10,012 nt of DNA from Oscillospiraceae bacterium. GTDB lineage: Bacteria > Bacillota > Clostridia > Oscillospirales > UBA929. The notes under the pieces are model-generated. The model saw only the letters and a list, made by a program, of their open reading frames with translations, ran no database searches and was not told the origin of the DNA. The position numbers and the translations under genes are program-made. Shown one piece after another: positions 7,899 to 10,012 of this stretch. Position 1 is the stretch's first letter; every line of letters begins with the position of its first letter. The stretch covers positions 1-10,012 of the forward strand of contig WRLJ01000048.1 of assembly GCA_009777685.1 (NCBI GenBank). Direction: 5' to 3'.

Positions 7899-8720
7899 TT
7901 ACGGATTGAACAAAGCCTCATCAATTCTGCCGTTGTTGTATGAATACCCGGCAAAAGCGCCATCATCCTTCGCGATTCCTATCAAATAGTCGCTGCCGGT
8001 ATCCAAGGAAACGGCAATCCAGCAGACAGCTTGTGTGCCGATACTTCCGTCGCGGAAAAACCGCGCACGAACAATTGGCGTTTCAGGCGCGACAATCGAC
8101 ATAGCGGCCATGGCGGCTTCATTGTAACGATTGTTGCCGGGCAGCGGGCTGTGGCCTGCCTCTAAAGCCCCGGCTACTTTGGTGAAATCGCTGCGATGAA
8201 GCAGGAAGATTTGACCCGTAACCGCGTCAAGGACGCACATATAGCTGTAGCTTTCGTTTGCGATGTTTATGGCCCAACTCGCATCGCCCAGTCCATTTGG
8301 AGCGATACTGAATTCATACGCCGCCTGTTTGCGATAACCGGATACATCGGCGCTGAAAACGCGCTCAATTTCAGCCTGCACGATTCCAAACGCTTCTTCC
8401 TCAGATATGTCTTGCGACCGCGGTGTGGGAATATCAGATGGAGGAACAAACGGCGCGGGGACGGCAAACCATTTTCCCAGCGCCCCTGTTGCCGCAAGCG
8501 CGGCGGCGCTTAGGGTCATTGTTATCATGAGCGCTATGCCAACTGCGGCCAATCGGCGAGGTCTGTAAGTATAGACATTTTTTGTGTTCATAAAGAACTC
8601 CTTTCGATTTGAGCGGCCCAGCTGGCGCGCGTCCGCCAGAATGCCCTCCAGCATACGCTTTTCAGCCGCCGCGCCGGGTTCGATTTCATTCCAAACATCA
8701 ATGCTTTTCCGGGATTCCAT
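7899..8720 (-). CDS. membrane-anchored probable anti-sigma factor with PepSY-like outer domain
   Basis: This 273-residue protein is encoded directly after, and overlaps by 23 bases, an ECF sigma factor gene. That is the usual place for its anti-sigma partner. Residues 1-45 are a short cytoplasmic module (VWNEIEPGAAAEKRMLEGIL) resembling the N-terminus of Firmicute ECF regulators. Residues 57-79 form one membrane helix ending in small residues (AALAATGA). The outer part (about 105-180) reads EEEAFGIVQAEIER and later YMCVLDAVTGQIF, a PepSY-like pattern, followed by an unrecognised C-terminal region. The start at 8720 is supported by GGAGGTGA (8733-8726). A second in-frame ATG at 8591 has an equally good AAAGGAG six bases upstream and would give a 230-residue form starting just before the membrane segment. 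Frames open further upstream to 8894 overlap the sigma gene and are not used. The anti-sigma role is an inference from context. Confidence 0.75.
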   Translation of the reverse strand: MESRKSIDVWNEIEPGAAAEKRMLEGILADARQLGRSNRKEFFMNTKNVYTYRPRRLAAVGIALMITMTLSAAALAATGALGKWFAVPAPFVPPSDIPTPRSQDISEEEAFGIVQAEIERVFSADVSGYRKQAAYEFSIAPNGLGDASWAINIANESYSYMCVLDAVTGQIFLLHRSDFTKVAGALEAGHSPLPGNNRYNEAAMAAMSIVAPETPIVRARFFRDGSIGTQAVCWIAVSLDTGSDYLIGIAKDDGAFAGYSYNNGRIDEALFNP

Positions 8721-9204
8721 CAAAATCACCTCCGAGTGTTTTCCGAAGCGACCTTCTCGCCTCTGACATGTAATTCGTGATTGTGGATTGCGGCCTGCGA
8801 AGCATTTTTGCGATCTCCGCGCTTGTGTAGCCCTCGTAATAGTAGAGCAGGATAACCGTTTTGTATTTTTCGGGCAACGCGCAAATCGCGTCAAACATAT
8901 CGTCTGTTTCTATGCTCCGGCTCTCCGCGTCTGCATGATCGTCAAAACGTTCCATCTTGCGCCACCAGTGCTTCAGGGCGTTCTTACACACGTTGACCGC
9001 TGCCCGGATCAACCAGGCCTTTTCATGCTCCTCGCTCTCGAAAACCACGCTTGACGTGATCATTTTCATAAAAGCGTCGTGAACGGCGTCCTCCGCATCA
9101 TGAGTGGTTTTCATATAGGCAAAGCAGACGCGGTAAATCGTTTTGACGTGCCGAAAATAGATGTCCGCAATCTCCTTGTCCGTACGCAACAAAGATTTTG
9201 CCAT
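8698..9204 (-). CDS. ECF-type RNA polymerase sigma factor (sigma-70 family)
   Basis: This is a 168-residue extracytoplasmic-function sigma factor, which redirects RNA polymerase to a small stress or signal regulon. Region 2 covers about 14-80, with YRVCFAYMKTTHDAEDAVHD typical of -10 recognition and core binding, then WLIRAAVNVCKN. Region 4 covers about 103-157, with ALPEKYKTVILLYYYEGYT and a helix-turn-helix in SAEIAKMLRRPQSTITNYMS. Regions 1.1 and 3 are absent, as expected for ECF proteins. The ATG at 9204 is preceded by AGGGAGG (9220-9214) nine bases away. The downstream partner gene overlaps its 3' end, so the pair is co-translated. No confident promoter was found in 9205-9296, although a TATAGT-like box lies at 9228-9223. 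Its target promoters cannot be inferred. Confidence 0.93.
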   Translation of the reverse strand: MAKSLLRTDKEIADIYFRHVKTIYRVCFAYMKTTHDAEDAVHDAFMKMITSSVVFESEEHEKAWLIRAAVNVCKNALKHWWRKMERFDDHADAESRSIETDDMFDAICALPEKYKTVILLYYYEGYTSAEIAKMLRRPQSTITNYMSEARRSLRKTLGGDFDGIPEKH

Positions 9205-9296
9205 TGTGCTTTGCCTCCCTTCACTATAAATACAATGGAGACCGCCGATTTGCCGGATAATATTTGTAAAAATTTAAGGGAATAGGGACAGGCGCA

Positions 9297-9330
9297 TTGC
9301 AGGGGCGACCGGAGACGGTCGCCCCTGCAA
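9297..9330. repeat. REP-like perfect palindrome
   Basis: A perfect 15-bp inverted repeat (9297-9311 with 9316-9330) has a GAGA loop. The arms read TTGCAGGGGCGACCG and its complement. It resembles the short GGGGCGA...TCGCCCC palindromes dispersed between genes in many clostridial genomes. That resemblance is from general knowledge, and only one copy is in this window. It lacks a T-run on either side, so it is not a classical terminator. Confidence 0.6.
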
Positions 9331-9360
9331 ACCTACATCGCGCCCCCCCCCACACACAAG

Positions 9361-9400
9361 CAACACAGCGGTCAGGGCATAGGCCCCAACCGCTGTGTTG
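9361..9400 (-). terminator. probable rRNA operon terminator hairpin after 5S
   Basis: A perfect 12-bp stem (9361-9372 with 9389-9400) has partial pairing inside the loop and can extend outward with a bulge. It starts 8 bases beyond the 5S 3' end on the minus strand. The following minus-strand bases, CTTGTGTGTGGG, form a poor U-tract, so efficiency is uncertain. Position rather than the tract supports the call. Confidence 0.6.
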
Positions 9401-9407
9401 CTGTTGT

Positions 9408-9523
<116 letters not shown>

Positions 9524-9715
9524 TGTCGTCAAGATGCTCTCACACCCTGAAAACTGAATAAAGAGTGGGGGGCATTCCGTAAGGTATACAGGGGATTGGT
9601 TCGTGTTGCTCACATAAAATTGTTGCCTGACTGTTTTCTCCGTTGTCAAGCCGTAACCCTCGCGGGCGTCAAAATAAGCCATTTTGACTGCTCGGGTACT
9701 CGGCTCTTCGATGGA

Positions 9716-10012
<297 letters not shown>

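Noticed and set aside
8721..8894. Upstream extension of the anti-sigma gene to 8894
   Set aside because: It would overlap the sigma factor gene by about 200 bases in another frame. The ATG at 8720 has a very strong ribosome binding site.
9524..9715. A tRNA gene in the 23S-5S spacer
   Set aside because: No cloverleaf arms, GTTCRA-type T-loop or anticodon stem could be found on either strand.

Overview
The window looks like chromosomal DNA of a GC-rich member of the Clostridia (Bacillota), probably a gut-type lineage. The evidence is purine-rich Shine-Dalgarno sequences before most genes, a perfect CIRCE heat-shock operator, sigma-A type promoters, an MsmX/UgpC-type ABC ATPase, and the form of the 23S/5S rRNA genes. 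This placement is an inference, because no 16S sequence is present. Most of the window is housekeeping DNA. No CRISPR array, phage genes, transposase or tRNA gene was seen.

Left part (1-3180). The 3' end of an RsuA-type rRNA pseudouridine synthase enters from the left edge. It is followed by a stand-alone sugar-type ABC transporter ATPase with no permease genes beside it, which ends at a hairpin terminator. Next is a single-gene unit for a class I SAM-dependent methyltransferase of unknown substrate, driven by a near-consensus promoter. It converges on an Hsp20 small heat-shock gene (minus strand), and the two share a 17-bp bidirectional terminator. The hsp20 promoter overlaps a perfect CIRCE element, so HrcA control is expected.

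Middle part (3239-7873). A four-gene plus-strand operon runs purH, purD, a DHH-family phosphoesterase and exoA (exonuclease III family). The first three genes overlap at stop/start (TGATG and GTGA), and exoA follows after 41 bases. A strong terminator closes the unit. PurH and PurD are purine-synthesis enzymes; the DHH protein and ExoA are nucleotide or DNA hydrolases.

Right part (7899-10012, all minus strand). An ECF sigma factor gene overlaps a membrane-anchored, probable anti-sigma gene with a PepSY-like outer domain. The second gene has a well-formed internal ribosome binding site and start just before its membrane segment. This pair is visibly less GC-rich than the purine operon. To its right lie a perfect REP-like palindrome, a C9/CA tract, a hairpin terminator, the complete 5S rRNA gene and the 3' end of the 23S rRNA gene, which is the tail of an rRNA operon transcribed leftward.

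The points most worth following up are the nested start in the anti-sigma gene, CIRCE control of hsp20, and the DHH protein embedded in the purine operon.
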